The position numbers were made by a program, and so were the translations under genes. From positions 1 through 64,000 of the forward strand of contig JABCSY010000001.1 in NCBI GenBank assembly GCA_018238625.1: 64,000 nucleotides of DNA, written 5' to 3'. The stretch is from Promethearchaeota archaeon. Its GTDB lineage: Archaea > Asgardarchaeota > Lokiarchaeia > Sigyniarchaeales > SOKP01. The notes beneath the pieces were generated by a model that searched no databases, was not told where the DNA came from, and saw nothing but the letters and a program-made list of their open reading frames with translations. The number at the start of each line of letters is the position of its first letter. Within the stretch, counting starts at the first letter, position 1. Positions 8,508 through 16,483 of the stretch are shown here, in pieces.

Positions 8508-9854
8508 TTATTTTTCCCATTCGAAATCTAGTTCAACAAATTTTCTTGTGTAGAAATAAGAAACTAGTAAGATGAGAGAACATATTGGACCCCAAATGAC
8601 CAAGCCTATTGAAAAAGTTGAGGTTCCTACCGTAACATCAGGCAATCCTAACATCAGGCCAAGCAAGAAAACACCAATTGCTTGGAATATGTTAAGTACT
8701 ATACTCGGAAAACCTACATAAACACCTGCTTTTAATTCTCCAGTAGATTTTTCGTCATCTTCGGCAATGTCTGCATACATAATATATGGAAATAGGTACC
8801 ACCCGCCTAAAATTAATCCAATTCCGGTTATAAAGAATATTCCAAGTATTAAATTGGGAATTGCTCCAACTAAACCTAGTAATGTTATTGGTAGAAAAAC
8901 TACTGCAATTAAAAAGATATATAAAAGTGTTTTCTTTTTCCCTATTCTCTCTATCTGTTTTCTCCATAAGTATAAAAATACAAAGATACTTAGAAGAAAT
9001 ATAACTGCGACAATGATATATTCTGTGGTCCCTAATGCTAATACGTCTTCAGTATAAGTCAACATCACTGTACTTATTATTGACCATCCAAAGCCTGAAA
9101 TTCCTTGCATGAGAACAATTTTCATAAAATTATTATTTTTAACTGTAGTTTTTAAACTTTCCCATAGACTAGATTCTATTGTATGATTTGGTTCTGTTGG
9201 CATTACAAATACAATTAGAATAAAAAGTATTGAAGAAATAATGCCAAATACGACTACGATCAATAGAAATTCAGGAGGAATAACATTAGGATTAGCTGCT
9301 ACCTTTTCAAAGACACCTGTTAAAACAAGTAAGGTGGTGAGTGCCATTAACCCATTCCCTATAAAATTGAAGGTGTTTTGGGTTTGAGATACTTTTGGGC
9401 GCTCAGAAGTAGGAAATAATTCTGCCATCCAAGCTTGATAAGGCGTTGTTACAGCATAGCTAAATCTAAAAATTACGTCCCAAATTAATAACCATATAAA
9501 TAAGATATTTTTATCGGCCATATCTGGCAAAACTAATGCTGGTAACAACAGAAATATAAACGAGATCCCCAATAATGGTCCAAATATTACCAAGTATGGC
9601 TTTCGTCTTCCTAGTTTAGTATATTTAGCGTCACTAAACCATCCTAATAAGAATTGTCCCGCAGCTATACTTAAATAACCCATTGCTAAAGCAAACCCTA
9701 TTGAAATCGAGTCCAAACCATATCCTAGGTAATAGAGCGTAAATAGAGCAAATCCTTCGATTCCTAATACCAATGACGTGCCCAACCTTGGAAATCCGAA
9801 TATAATTCTCTTTCCCTTTGTAGTTTCAGTTCTTTCTAATTCTGTATCGCTCAT
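8508..9854 (-). CDS. MFS/GPH-type sugar:cation symporter-like transporter
   Basis: 448 residues, about 12 predicted membrane helices. The cytoplasmic loop between helices 2 and 3 reads GWFSDAKYTKLGRRKPYLVIFGP, the D-x(n)-GRRKPY signature shared by glycoside-pentoside-hexuronide symporters and SLC45-type sugar transporters. TPYQAWMAELFPTSERPKVSQ is the second typical loop. It should import a sugar or related solute with H+ or Na+; substrate is not readable. The N-terminal 15 residues are polar. It is a single gene with long A/T-rich flanks. The nearby GH57 (13223-14464) and GH127-like (1-137) genes suggest carbohydrate use, which is inference only. Confidence 0.85.
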   Translation of the reverse strand: MSDTELERTETTKGKRIIFGFPRLGTSLVLGIEGFALFTLYYLGYGLDSISIGFALAMGYLSIAAGQFLLGWFSDAKYTKLGRRKPYLVIFGPLLGISFIFLLLPALVLPDMADKNILFIWLLIWDVIFRFSYAVTTPYQAWMAELFPTSERPKVSQTQNTFNFIGNGLMALTTLLVLTGVFEKVAANPNVIPPEFLLIVVVFGIISSILFILIVFVMPTEPNHTIESSLWESLKTTVKNNNFMKIVLMQGISGFGWSIISTVMLTYTEDVLALGTTEYIIVAVIFLLSIFVFLYLWRKQIERIGKKKTLLYIFLIAVVFLPITLLGLVGAIPNLILGIFFITGIGLILGGWYLFPYIMYADIAEDDEKSTGELKAGVYVGFPSIVLNIFQAIGVFLLGLMLGLPDVTVGTSTFSIGLVIWGPICSLILLVSYFYTRKFVELDFEWEK

Positions 9855-10017
9855 AACGATTCACATGTTATTTCTTAATTTGTTTTTATTATTAAATTAA
9901 TAATATTTATAGATTAGAGAATAACGTATTTAATATTTATTATCAATTTTACTGAAGAAAAATCATTAATAAGAAAAAGTTGGATTCTATTGATACAAGA
10001 TTAGATAATTAAATTAA

Positions 10018-11001
10018 TTAATCTTCTTCTTCGTCCCATCCGAGATCTTTTAAAACATTTTCAAAGGTTGCTGACTCTTTATCTAACACAAATTCAGTTT
10101 CATACTCTGAAGCACCTTCTACAAATTCAGTATTAAAATCAGGTGGAGGAAGATCTTCGAGTGAAAGCAAACCCTCCTGTAAAGGTTGTTCCTGTACGAT
10201 TTGAGGCTCTTGATAGCTGGGGTCCTCTTCTATCTCCATCGGAGTATAATCTTCAAGGGGCACTGGGGCAATTTCGTCGTCATAAACTTTAAATTGTGGT
10301 TCATTGCTTTCAGTAGTAGAAGAGATCGGCACATGAGCTTCCGTACTCTCAGTGGCGCGTTCTAATTGCCTTTCATATTCTAAACCAAGAGAGGATGGGA
10401 TTGAAACAATGTTATTTTCGTTTTTAGATTCAGGGTCCTCGATTTCGCCACCTTCCTTCTCCCAGTCGTCTAAAAACCCTAATAAACCGTCTAACGCAGC
10501 CTTATCTTCTTCTATACTAGGTTTAACTATATCAATTATTTCCTCTTTTTCTTGCTCTTCCCTTAGTTTAGCCCTTTCGGATTCCTCTAAAGAAAGAGTC
10601 ATTTCAGTTATTTGTTCTCCTGAGATTAATATATTCAACTTTAGTGCTAATTCGCGTAAATAACCAAGGTAGTAACCTATTCGGTATACATTTTTTAAAC
10701 CACCAAATACAAGATATTCGTCGTTAATTGCTAAAATAATACTATACCCGGAAGTATTATGAAGAATAATTTCTGTTAAAGCGCCATGAGCTGTTGCTTC
10801 ACTTAACCTCAATCCCAAATCTATTAATGCGGTACTCGAAGCGGAAGTTGCGTCAGCGTCAAGTTCATAAGAAGTAGAAGAAGCTACTTTCATACCAACT
10901 CTAGATAAAACAGCTAAATTTTCTAAATCCGTTTTTTCTTCCTCGAGCTTTAAAATTTTCATCATATTCTCGCGAATACCTTGCACAAGCGACTCGGACA
11001 T
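10018..11001 (-). CDS. Roadblock/LC7 domain protein with long acidic tail
   Basis: 327 residues. Residues about 1-140 form a Roadblock/LC7-like fold: helix, then LAVLSRVGMKVASS, a small-residue-rich helix (ADATSASSTALIDLGLRLSEA), ALTEIILHNTSGYSIILAINDEYLVFGGL and a final helix. The remaining roughly 185 residues are strongly acidic (Glu/Asp/Pro/Ser), low-complexity and probably disordered, ending in a short helix-like motif with WDEEED. Roadblock proteins bind or regulate Ras-like GTPases (MglB, Ragulator, dynein light chain), so a scaffold for one of the small GTPases is plausible. No GTPase gene is adjacent. Confidence 0.78.
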   Translation of the reverse strand: MSESLVQGIRENMMKILKLEEEKTDLENLAVLSRVGMKVASSTSYELDADATSASSTALIDLGLRLSEATAHGALTEIILHNTSGYSIILAINDEYLVFGGLKNVYRIGYYLGYLRELALKLNILISGEQITEMTLSLEESERAKLREEQEKEEIIDIVKPSIEEDKAALDGLLGFLDDWEKEGGEIEDPESKNENNIVSIPSSLGLEYERQLERATESTEAHVPISSTTESNEPQFKVYDDEIAPVPLEDYTPMEIEEDPSYQEPQIVQEQPLQEGLLSLEDLPPPDFNTEFVEGASEYETEFVLDKESATFENVLKDLGWDEEED

Positions 11002-11104
11002 TTTAAATCAAACTGTTTTTTTGGTTAAAGTTAATTAAAATTCAATAATTATTATATTCTCTTAATTTATAACATAAAATCTATATTAATATATTTTATT
11101 ATAA

Positions 11105-11836
11105 TTACATGAAATCATTTAAATTCTTTTGCGTAGAGGGAGAATTAACATGTTTATTGAACGAATAATCAGATAAATTGGTTATTATTTTTTTAATTTC
11201 TTCTACAACCTCTTCTGTGGTTAATTTATCTGTATCGATTATAAATATTTTTTTAGCTTGAGTTTTGGATAGTAGAAATTGGTTGTAATAGGAAAGAATT
11301 TTTAACAAATACTCTTTGTCGCTTTCATTCCACTCTTTTCTAATTTTATCAATTGAGCCTCTTTGAATAATTCTTTTTAATATTGTATTGGGTTCAGCTG
11401 TAAGATATACGATGTAATCTTCTTTCCATTTAACTGATTTATACATATCAAGGATAAGGTTATAATCCTTTTCCTTAAGATACAAACTTTTGGAATATAT
11501 TAATACACAAATAGGAGTCCGATCTAAAATAATAACTCTGCCATTATATTGGTTGTCAAAATTCGTAATATTCTTATTTCTTCTGATTAATTGTTGGAGA
11601 AAGTGAATTTCACTTCGAAATGCAATTTGTTTGTTGTCAGAGCCAAATGGAAAAGGAGGTATTTTTATGTATCTTTCTGGAAAAAATTTAAATTTGTTAT
11701 TATCTCCCAAATTTTTCTTTAAAAGATTAAAGACGGTTGATTTTCCGATTCCGTGTGGACCAGCAATCGAGATAATAACGTTATCCTTGCTTCCTTTATT
11801 TGCGTAATACCTTTTACCCAATCTCTCTTTCTCCAA
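11105..11836 (-). CDS. P-loop nucleoside/nucleotide kinase-like protein (thymidylate/deoxynucleoside kinase fold)
   Basis: 243 residues. Walker A is AGPHGIGKSTVF near residue 30. A LID-like region RGSIDKIRKEW and the strand VIILDRTPICVLIYS (DR motif of deoxynucleoside and thymidylate kinases) place it in the dNK/TMPK-like group. VYLTAEPNTILKRIIQRG also matches this group. The substrate is uncertain: it could phosphorylate a deoxynucleoside or dTMP, or be a generic AAA_33-type kinase. The first 15 residues are basic, and the C-terminus (after about 220) is an unstructured extension. Confidence 0.72.
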   Translation of the reverse strand: MEKERLGKRYYANKGSKDNVIISIAGPHGIGKSTVFNLLKKNLGDNNKFKFFPERYIKIPPFPFGSDNKQIAFRSEIHFLQQLIRRNKNITNFDNQYNGRVIILDRTPICVLIYSKSLYLKEKDYNLILDMYKSVKWKEDYIVYLTAEPNTILKRIIQRGSIDKIRKEWNESDKEYLLKILSYYNQFLLSKTQAKKIFIIDTDKLTTEEVVEEIKKIITNLSDYSFNKHVNSPSTQKNLNDFM

Positions 11837-11955
11837 GTTGTTTAGATCATGTCAAATTTAAAAGAATAAAAGTTACTAATAATGCCACTAGAGATATGTG
11901 ATTTTTCTTTTTTATAAAATTTTATATTAAACAATAATATGGTGCGATCAAAAAA

Positions 11956-13044
11956 TTAAAAATACACTATCAAGATAACAATAGCAATATTGTAAATGAT
12001 GCTAGCGGTGATTGTGGTGAGAATATTTTTATTGGCTTCGTATAGTATACCTAAAAATATAAAAACCATGAAATTTACTAAAAAGAAATAAATTCCTATT
12101 GGTAAAGTAAACAATAGAAAAAGAACTGAGTATATTAGCGCGTTTATAAAAATTACTGAAGACCTCCCTAGTAAATTATTATCAAAACGTTCTTTTAGAG
12201 TATTATGTAACACTCCTCTAAATACTAATTCTGTAGAAATTGCAGATAAAGATAATATAACCATAAGCAATATTACCCAGATTAAATCTGTGTTTTGGAT
12301 TACCAGAGATTGATTGGCTAAATAAGAAAAAATATCAAAAAAATCTATTCCGGAGTCGTACATAAACTGTATTAATAACGAAGAGAAATTATCAATAATT
12401 ACTAATCCTATACTCCCGATTACGCCAATTAATAGCGCAATTAAAAATGGTCTTGCTTTAAAATTTAACCTTAATTTTTGAAAATTATGTTTTTTTGAAT
12501 AAATGTACCACACGGGATACAACCCAAATAAGACGTCAGGAATTTGACTTAATAGTATTGTTGTAATATTTAAATCAATTGGATCAGAAGATTCTAATTG
12601 TAGAGTTAATAACATAGTAATTAGTAATCGAATAATTATATATACCATAAGAGAGTTACCAAAAACGCTAATACCCTCTCTAAAATTCCAAGTCTCTTTT
12701 TTTATTATAAATTTTTGTTCTGGCACCAACTTTTTATTTGTAAAGACATAACCCGTTTTATTGAGATGTGTTTCACTTGATTGTGTTTTTTGAAGTTTTG
12801 GTATCTTTTCTAGCTTAGTATTACATATAGGGCATTGTTCTAGTACAGAAGAGGTTATTATCGACCCACAACCAGAACATTTTCTTGAAACTGTTTTTTT
12901 TTGAGGTGGTTTTGTTCCTTTGCTTGGCTCAATTTTTACTACGAGTTTTCCACATTTAGGACAGTAGATTTTGCTTTCTTCAATTTGAGTCCCACAGTAC
13001 ACGCAATGTTTTACTATTTGTTGTTTTTCATTTTCTTTTGACAT
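11956..13044 (-). CDS. Double zinc-ribbon membrane protein with degenerate CPBP protease domain
   Basis: About 362 residues from ATG 13044; an in-frame upstream start would add 13 residues. The N-terminus has two zinc ribbons, CVYCG...CPKCG and CSGCG...CPIC, followed by a basic linker and then about eight membrane helices. The membrane part resembles CPBP proteases (AISTELVFRGVLHNTL aligns with EExxxRG), but the first Glu is Thr. The His of the second motif is missing (NALIYSVLF) and so is the His of the third (ASIIYNIAI). It is probably a catalytically dead relative acting as a sensor, scaffold or regulator. An inverted repeat sits over its putative TATA box (13084-13104). Confidence 0.75.
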   Translation of the reverse strand: MSKENEKQQIVKHCVYCGTQIEESKIYCPKCGKLVVKIEPSKGTKPPQKKTVSRKCSGCGSIITSSVLEQCPICNTKLEKIPKLQKTQSSETHLNKTGYVFTNKKLVPEQKFIIKKETWNFREGISVFGNSLMVYIIIRLLITMLLTLQLESSDPIDLNITTILLSQIPDVLFGLYPVWYIYSKKHNFQKLRLNFKARPFLIALLIGVIGSIGLVIIDNFSSLLIQFMYDSGIDFFDIFSYLANQSLVIQNTDLIWVILLMVILSLSAISTELVFRGVLHNTLKERFDNNLLGRSSVIFINALIYSVLFLLFTLPIGIYFFLVNFMVFIFLGILYEANKNILTTITASIIYNIAIVILIVYF

Positions 13045-13083
13045 TATACTCAAAAAATTAGGGTATTTTCTACTAAAGCACAC

Positions 13084-13104
13084 TTAGTTTATTATATAAA
13101 CTAA
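13084..13104. promoter_or_regulatory. Inverted repeat overlapping a TATA-like box upstream of the zinc-ribbon CPBP gene
   Basis: Perfect 9-base arms TTAGTTTAT and ATAAACTAA separated by TAT, centred about 50 bases upstream of ATG 13044. Read toward the gene, it contains a TATA-like TTTATATAA. A further half-site TAGTTTAT follows at 13113-13120. Position and symmetry fit a repressor operator covering the core promoter, but A/T-rich sequence makes chance symmetry likelier than usual. Confidence 0.4.
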
Positions 13105-13222
13105 AAATTATATAGTTTATTGTTATTTAAAACAATCAAAGTAGTATGGTAAACAAACGGGGAAATTATAGGAGTTAGATATTCTAAAGTCTTTAACTCA
13201 AATCCTTTGATTTCAATCTTAT

Positions 13223-14464
13223 TTACTCTTTTATTTTTTTTTTAGTTATTGAGTAAATTTCCATAAGTAATAGATTATGATAAAATGTTATCGAATCAAA
13301 ATATCCTTCTCCTAAATCTGATTGATTAGCGTGAACTAATGCTAGTTGAGCATTAAGAGCAGATCTCATAAGAAACTCAATTCCTTTATGAATCAAGTTA
13401 GGACTCCACGCATCTCGAAGAGGATTAGCCCACCATGTACTATCCGAACAAATTCCTTTATCATAAAACCATCTAGCTGTGTTATAGTAATTTTCTACTT
13501 CCCAATCTTGAGTTAAATCTAGGTTTTCTAACAATGTCATTAAATTATTTAGGCTTCTCATTATCTTCCAATATAATTTATGGATGCTATTATCAGGATG
13601 GTCCCATAATGGGAACGGGATATGGGCCTTTATATCCTCATGAGTAGTGCTCCAACTTGAATCTCGTGGAATTATTTTTTCTTTATGAACCGGAAAATAT
13701 CTATCTAAATCGGATATAAATACAATCTTAATTTCTTTCTGTGAGTCAATAAGTTCAAAAACTTTACTCAAAAAAACTCTTTCATATTTCTTTATATGAT
13801 GACCAAATGTCTCAGAATCCATCGCAGTGATAACATATTTGTCTTTATCCTTAGACTCTTTTTTATTTTTAAAAATTTCATTTAAATCTTTGACGAATTC
13901 TTTTGCACTAATATTATTAAATGAAATTTTGTTACTTAAAATATCGTCTCTAAAAAAAAGCTGTAATCCATTTGGAGAACTATATATGTAATCATAGGGC
14001 CATTTTATTGGACAAGCTATTCCGCTCATTATTACCCATTTATAACCTAATTGCCGAATGAATTTGGCAACTTTAGAGTTAATAGACATTTCGGGCGGAA
14101 AAAAACCCTTTCGTTCCCATTTTTGAAATTCCAACCTATTAACCTCCTCATTTAATCGAATTTGGTTGTGAGCTTCTTTTTCGGGTATTAAGGGAAGAAT
14201 AGGATGAAATTTTGCGGTTCCGAGAATTTCAATTTTGTTTTCAGAAACTAAATTTTTTAATAACTCCAGTGTATCCTCTAAATCAAATTCGTGGAACATT
14301 TCAATAAGGTTACTATTTATGTTTAGACTGATTTTGATATTTTCGTGCTCTTCTAACATAGAAAATAGAGGTTTATAACACTCTTTATTAATTTTTCGCA
14401 AAACACCAACATCCTGGTATGGAGGTTGGTAAGCGTGAAGCATTGGCGCCCAATAAGTTGTCAT
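13223..14464 (-). CDS. Glycoside hydrolase family 57 protein
   Basis: 413 residues. GH57 conserved regions appear in order: MLHAYQPP (region 1, HxxQPP), LGTAKFHPILPLIP (region 2), GFFPPEMSIN with Glu125 at the nucleophile position (region 3), and TAMDSETFGHH with Asp216 at the acid/base position (region 4). Both catalytic residues are present, so an active retaining alpha-glucan-type enzyme (alpha-amylase, 4-alpha-glucanotransferase or branching enzyme) is expected. It is shorter than many branching enzymes and has no signal peptide, suggesting an intracellular glucan role, perhaps alongside the glycogen synthase at 23787. Confidence 0.88.
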   Translation of the reverse strand: MTTYWAPMLHAYQPPYQDVGVLRKINKECYKPLFSMLEEHENIKISLNINSNLIEMFHEFDLEDTLELLKNLVSENKIEILGTAKFHPILPLIPEKEAHNQIRLNEEVNRLEFQKWERKGFFPPEMSINSKVAKFIRQLGYKWVIMSGIACPIKWPYDYIYSSPNGLQLFFRDDILSNKISFNNISAKEFVKDLNEIFKNKKESKDKDKYVITAMDSETFGHHIKKYERVFLSKVFELIDSQKEIKIVFISDLDRYFPVHKEKIIPRDSSWSTTHEDIKAHIPFPLWDHPDNSIHKLYWKIMRSLNNLMTLLENLDLTQDWEVENYYNTARWFYDKGICSDSTWWANPLRDAWSPNLIHKGIEFLMRSALNAQLALVHANQSDLGEGYFDSITFYHNLLLMEIYSITKKKIKE

Positions 14465-14530
14465 ATTAATGCAAAGGCTTTTGTTTTGTTTTATTTTATT
14501 AGGATATTGTAAAATTATTTAATTATTTAA

Positions 14531-15634
14531 TTATTTCTCCAAAATGGATTCTTTTATGGCAGTTCCAAAATGAGTCGCTCCTGGTCCAATATGTACTAAA
14601 ACCTCGTCGCCAATTTTAATAGCAACAACAGATTTAGCTTTACCATCCGGAGCAACTAATCGAATTGTTTCGGCATTTTGACATATACAACTCAAGGGAA
14701 TTTTTTTATTGCCTTCAGAAACTTCCAATTCAAATCTCAACATTGGTCGAATCTCTATTTTTACGCGTCCAATAGAAACAATTCGAGCTTCTCCTTTATA
14801 GTTTATAGCTAAGACTCTCTTGCCGCCTTTTAATTCGCTTAAATAATTTGTTCGATAAATCCTTTCAGGATCATCGTTAGGAACTATGATATACGCAGAT
14901 ACATCGCCTGCGTTGACACGAAATGGTCTAGAATTCACAAAATTTGTTTCAAATGTTTCAGAATGTATAAGTACAAAACCACGTGCCGTTGAACCAACGA
15001 GAAATCCCTCACCAGGTTGTAATAAAGAAGTACTATCTACGCAAACTCTCTCGCTCTCAGGTATATTTTGTATTTTAGTTATTTTTGCTTTAGCTAATTC
15101 AATTTTAATCTCAGGATGAATCAGTGATTTTAACTGAACGATATCGTTGACATTTTTTGGGGTAATAAGGATTCCATCGACCCCTGTTTCCAATGTTTTT
15201 AACATTAATTCAGCTTCTTCAATGTCTTCAACCATAGCAATTAGATCCGTATCGTTAGTATGCATTGCGGCAATAAGGTTTTCAAAAGGGATAACTTTCC
15301 AATCTTTTGCCGATACTATTATAAAATCTACTTCATTGGTTTTGGAAAGTTCTATTACTGCTTTTTCATCGTTTTTTAATTTTAATTCCATAAAAAAACC
15401 ACAATTTACACCTAATCTTTTTTCTTTTTTTAGTTGTTCTAGATTGTCAAAAATTAGATTATTAGCGGGAATTTCAAGATTTTTGGTAAAACTGTTAATT
15501 CTTTCGATCTTTTCCAATTCGGAATAAGTTTCTTCAGAGAGCAAGAAATTGAGAAAATTCATGTTAAAAGCTTCTTGCACCAAATCTTTGAAATTGTGGG
15601 TCTTTTTTTCGAAATTTAAAATTATTTTTTTCAT
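14531..15634 (-). CDS. 3-dehydroquinate synthase II (archaeal type)
   Basis: 367 residues, the typical length of the archaeal enzyme. It makes 3-dehydroquinate from 2-amino-3,7-dideoxy-D-threo-hept-6-ulosonate in the archaeal shikimate entry route. Diagnostic stretches are FIIVSAKDWKVIPFENLIA, LETGVDGILITPKN, LVGSTARGFVLIHSET, NSRPFRVNAGDVSAYI and SELKGGKRVLA. The partner aldolase (ADH synthase) is not in the window. Single gene, with a long divergent gap to the ESCRT-III gene on its other side. Confidence 0.93.
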   Translation of the reverse strand: MKKIILNFEKKTHNFKDLVQEAFNMNFLNFLLSEETYSELEKIERINSFTKNLEIPANNLIFDNLEQLKKEKRLGVNCGFFMELKLKNDEKAVIELSKTNEVDFIIVSAKDWKVIPFENLIAAMHTNDTDLIAMVEDIEEAELMLKTLETGVDGILITPKNVNDIVQLKSLIHPEIKIELAKAKITKIQNIPESERVCVDSTSLLQPGEGFLVGSTARGFVLIHSETFETNFVNSRPFRVNAGDVSAYIIVPNDDPERIYRTNYLSELKGGKRVLAINYKGEARIVSIGRVKIEIRPMLRFELEVSEGNKKIPLSCICQNAETIRLVAPDGKAKSVVAIKIGDEVLVHIGPGATHFGTAIKESILEK

Positions 15635-15773
15635 TTATTATTGGACTCTAAAAGATTTATTGATAAGAACTATTATACTAAATTAAATTCTATCAAATTT
15701 TTAAGTTAATAATATCATATTAATAATATAAGAGATACTAATAAAATTACTCTAAAAGGAGTGAATAGAAGTA

Positions 15774-16424
15774 ATGGCACTTAAAAAAAAACTTTTTCCC
15801 CGTAAAGCTAAAGAAAAAGATGAATTAGTTATTAAAGCTAAATCGCACATTAGAAAAATAGCGTTAGCAAATAAAACTTACAACAGAAGATCAGAGATTG
15901 CTAGAAAAAACGCTAAAATTGCGATAAAGAGAGGAGAAAGAACTAGAGCGAAAAATTATTTAATTCAACACAAACAATATCAGTTGAAAGTAGATCGCGC
16001 GAACAACATTCGAGCCAGAATAGAAAGACAGATAGAGGCTATCGAAGAGGGTCAAATGATATCAATGACAGGCGATTTAATGGGCGGAATTAGGGATGAG
16101 CTAAAAGGTATTGCAACTCAGGTTGCCCCCGAAAAGATCGCTGAAATCGCAGAGGACTCTGAATTATATGTGTCTGAAATAGAAGAGTCTGCCGATATTC
16201 TTGCCGGAGATCCCGAAATTGATTTAGCAATCGATGTAACCGACGATTTAAATCAACTTGAAACTGAGATGCTACTGGAGCAGGGCGGCCAAATGCCAGA
16301 AGTACCTGCCGATGACTTGCAATATCTGAGCGAGTTTGACGAGATGGAAGAAGAGACTGAAATCAAAACAAAAGCAAAATTAGAAGACGAAATCGACAAA
16401 CTTAGAAAAGAATTAGAAACTTAA
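15774..16424 (+). CDS. ESCRT-III (Snf7/CHMP-like) protein
   Basis: 216 residues, all-helical, with a basic N-terminal half (Lys/Arg-rich up to about residue 100) and an acidic C-terminal half: the charge polarity of ESCRT-III subunits. The segment AKNYLIQHKQYQLKVDRANNIRARIERQIEAIEEGQ followed by MGGIRDELKGIATQ...IAEIAEDSELYVSEIEES lines up with helices 2-4 of Snf7/Vps32-type proteins. It closes with a short helix (KAKLEDEIDKLRKEL) that could act as a MIM-like Vps4 contact. Such proteins polymerise on membranes for abscission or vesicle budding. A good ribosome binding site (AAAGGAGTG) precedes ATG 15774. No Vps4 or ESCRT-I/II gene is adjacent, so this may be a dispersed paralogue. Confidence 0.82.
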   Translation: MALKKKLFPRKAKEKDELVIKAKSHIRKIALANKTYNRRSEIARKNAKIAIKRGERTRAKNYLIQHKQYQLKVDRANNIRARIERQIEAIEEGQMISMTGDLMGGIRDELKGIATQVAPEKIAEIAEDSELYVSEIEESADILAGDPEIDLAIDVTDDLNQLETEMLLEQGGQMPEVPADDLQYLSEFDEMEEETEIKTKAKLEDEIDKLRKELET

Positions 16425-16483
16425 TTTTTTTAAACTTATTCTCTTTACCAATTTTTAATCGATCTTAAGTAGTTTTTTACTTT

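Noticed and set aside
13105-13222. tRNA-like impression in the gap upstream of the zinc-ribbon gene
   Set aside because: No GGTTCRANYCC T-loop, no cloverleaf pairing; no tRNA gene was found anywhere in the window.
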